From: Populus alba
Taxonomy: Eukaryota; Streptophyta; Magnoliopsida; Malpighiales; Salicaceae
Reading direction: 5' to 3'
Length of the DNA stretch: 64,000 bases
Assembly (NCBI RefSeq): GCF_005239225.2
Contig: NC_133296.1
Location: 4,588,001-4,652,000 of the forward strand
Below the pieces are notes generated by a model that was given only the letters and a program-made list of their open reading frames with translations, was not told where the DNA came from and ran no database searches. A program made the translations under genes and the position numbers. Below, one piece after another: positions 62,015-64,000 of this stretch (its first letter is position 1; each line of letters begins with the position of its first letter).

Positions 62015-62160
62015 AATGTGTGGGCAGGTCGCCCGTGAAAATAGACTATTGGGAGAGTGTGGGCCGGTCGCCCGTGAAAATAGACTAGGGTGAGTATGTG
62101 TGGGCAGGTCGCCCGTGAAAATAGATCAGTGTGAGTGTGTGGGCAGGTCGCCCAAGATAA
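62015..62160. repeat. tandem array E (TGTGGGCAGGTCGCCC units)
   Basis: Four units of about 35-40 bp: GTGGGCAGGTCGCCC followed by GTGAAAATAGA in three units and AAGATAATGAAATC in the last. It ends about 90 bases before the 3' LTR. Confidence 0.9.
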
Positions 62161-62237
62161 TGAAATCATTTTCCTTTTGTTTTCTTTACAAAGCTTACTA
62201 TGCAAAATTTTGAGGATTTTCGCTTTCGTAAGCATTG

Positions 62238-62252
62238 TAAAGAGGGGGCATC
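62238..62252 (+). promoter_or_regulatory. gypsy polypurine tract (element 2)
   Basis: AAAGAGGGGGCATC directly before the 3' LTR, identical to that of the first element. Confidence 0.9.
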
Positions 62253-64000
62253 TGTTGCTACCCCACGCATTTTTGACCATGTTTTTTTATATATTGTTAA
62301 AAAATCCAAAAATAGAGAAAAACAAAGAAAATCCAAAAAATATGTTTTTTAATATATTTTCGTCATTTAGCATTTTCAACGTCGTTTTAAAAAGAATTTA
62401 ATTTCTCAAAAGAATTTTCAAAACGCGTTCGACTTTTCACGCGTCGTTTTTAAAATCATTGATTTTCCTCATCGAGTCGAACGTTGATATTGCTCGTTTT
62501 CAAAAAAAAAATACAAAAACAAGAAAAATCAATTTTACAAAAAAGAAAGTTTAAGGGACCAATTTTGAAAACTTGGCAATATTTTTTGCCTATAAAATAC
62601 TGGTTTCCAACACTTACACAAGGGGGGGGGCAATTTTTGATACATGAGGGCAATTTTGAAATTTGAGGGAGATGGCAAGCTGAAACCCTAAAAGCTTAGC
62701 TTTTTCTCTCCCGGTTGGTAAAGTAAATATTCACGCGAAAGGCAGCCGCTAGCGCGGCTCCCCCCCCTGAATTTTTTTCCATCTTACCTCTTCCCCGGCT
62801 GCTTGCCAACAGCCCACAGCCTTTTTCCCATCTCCTCGTCATCTCTCTTTTGGCCATTTTCATTTTTCTCAAGGCAACCGCGCCCCTACCTTGACATTTT
62901 TTTTTTTTTCTTCTTCGAAACCAGCCAACAGCCCCTGCCCCCAAACAGCCGCTTCATTTTTTTTTCTCTTCTTCCCTTTGAGCCCAACTTCCCCCCGGAT
63001 TATTTTTTCTTCTACACACCGTCGTCCCTGCAATTTTTCAGACTCTCCCCAGCAGACGCCGGAGCCACCACCACTGGACCTTCCACCTCTGCCTCTACCC
63101 CCACAGCCGCCGGTCACTCAGAACTCTCTCCCTCTCAGGCCGCTCCTTCTTACCTCAGCAACAGCACCAGCACCAGCAGAGACACCCACCGAAGCCAGCC
63201 AGCGCCAGATTCGTTGCCGCCGTCTTCATCCAGCTCCTCCTCCACACAGAGCAAGCCCCATCATCTTCTCAGACCACCACGGATCTGCCCCTAGGCAAGC
63301 ACCGAAGGCATCCCTTTCTGGCAGCAACCTCGCCGCACCACGGATCTGTCCATAGCGATTCCTTCCGCCTCAACGCCGCCAGCAACTTCGCCATCCTCCG
63401 CATACAACTCCAGGGGCCACGGGCTGCAGAAGACAAAGCCATAAGCAAACCGACCCACATGAAACAGAAAGGGAAGGGGCAGAGAAACGGAGTGGATCTA
63501 AAAACCGAAGCCGATTTCAAAAGACAATGAAATAAAAAACTAAAATCAAGTTGTTTGTTGTGGCTTTGGTTATTTTTCAGGTCATCCCCGGTAGAAAAAA
63601 CGAAGAGGGGAGGAAGCCACCCAACCCCCTGCTCCACGTTCTTTCTTCTGGGCGGTCGCGTGAACCCACGCACCGCCAGTGGCGGCGGTGCGTGAGGTCC
63701 ACGCGCCGCCACTGTTCAGGATGACACCCGGCTGTGCAACACTGTTCCCAGGAGGATTTCCTTTTTCCTTTTTGTAATTTTCTAGATGCTGTGTGTATTT
63801 AGATTTTTATTGTATTTGATTTGTTTTGAATTTTTGTTATTTGTTCTATTGTATAAATGTAATGTAAAAGAAAAAAAGAAAAGAAAAGAAAAGAAAAGAA
63901 GAAAAATAAATAATAAAAGAAGGTTGTGTGTGTGTGTTTGTTTTTTTTATTATGTTATAAAAATAAAAATACAAAAAGAATTATTTGTTAATTTAAATAT
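62253..64000 (+). repeat. 3' LTR of the second gypsy element, truncated by window end
   Basis: It matches 53295-54984 of the 5' LTR in order but differs by many one-base insertions and deletions and by a short extra segment around 62703-62730. About 0.4 kb of the LTR is expected beyond the window. Confidence 0.93.

Larger units (their letters stand above)
53295..64000 (+). mobile_element. second Ty3/gypsy (Tat/Ogre-like) element, no recognisable pol, cut by window end
   Basis: The 5' LTR is 53295-55373, the internal part 55374-62252, and the 3' LTR starts at 62253 and leaves the window. LTR start TGTTGCTACCC and end GGTGTGACA, primer site ATGGCGACTCCACTGGGGA and polypurine tract AAAGAGGGGGCATC match the layout of the element at 20672-30696. 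About 6.9 kb of internal DNA has only short frames without RT, protease or integrase motifs, so it fits a large non-autonomous (LARD-like) derivative. The target duplication cannot be checked; the five bases before the 5' LTR are ATCCA. Confidence 0.9.

Overview
The window is nuclear DNA of a flowering plant. It is AT-rich, has spliced genes with GT..AG introns, and is full of LTR retrotransposons, MITE-like elements and microsatellites. Gene types and the style of the dispersed repeats suggest a woody eudicot of the Salicaceae (Populus-like). That is recognition from memory, not a database result.

Layout. 1-3243: 3' part of a decayed Ty1/copia element with its 3' LTR. 3244-10765: no convincing gene, two worn LTR-like relics. 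10766-12262: a complete three-exon NAC transcription factor gene (369 aa predicted). 12263-18663: intergenic, with degenerate tandem repeats and an 887-bp Harbinger-like MITE whose unoccupied target site is preserved in a nearby duplicate. 18664-33861: a Euonymus-lectin (EUL, EULS3-type) gene. Its four exons and splice sites can be followed across about 15 kb, but exon 1 carries two in-frame stops. Its second intron is about 13.55 kb because a 10,025-bp Ty3/gypsy (Tat/Ogre-like) element with two nearly identical LTRs and a perfect 5-bp target duplication (ATAAT) sits in it. 33862-46167: long intergenic stretch with MITE-, SINE- and TRIM-like relics. 46168-47711: a second complete three-exon NAC gene (389 aa predicted, ANAC046/ANAC087-like). 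47712-53294: intergenic, with a second TRIM-like relic and a (CT)24 microsatellite. 53295-64000: a second Tat/Ogre-like element with a complete 5' LTR, about 6.9 kb of internal DNA without recognisable protein domains, elaborate tandem arrays, and a 3' LTR cut by the window end.

The host genes are two transcription factors and one nucleocytoplasmic lectin. No operon-like or pathway link is visible. The most notable structure is the pair of large gypsy elements. They share a U5 region, a primer-binding site, a conserved post-PBS leader of about 300 nt, a polypurine tract and tandem arrays built around a GGTCRCC core, while the rest of their LTRs and internal DNA differ. One has a ruined pol and the other none that I can recognise, so both look like non-autonomous passengers mobilised in trans. 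The lectin gene looks like a recently damaged copy.
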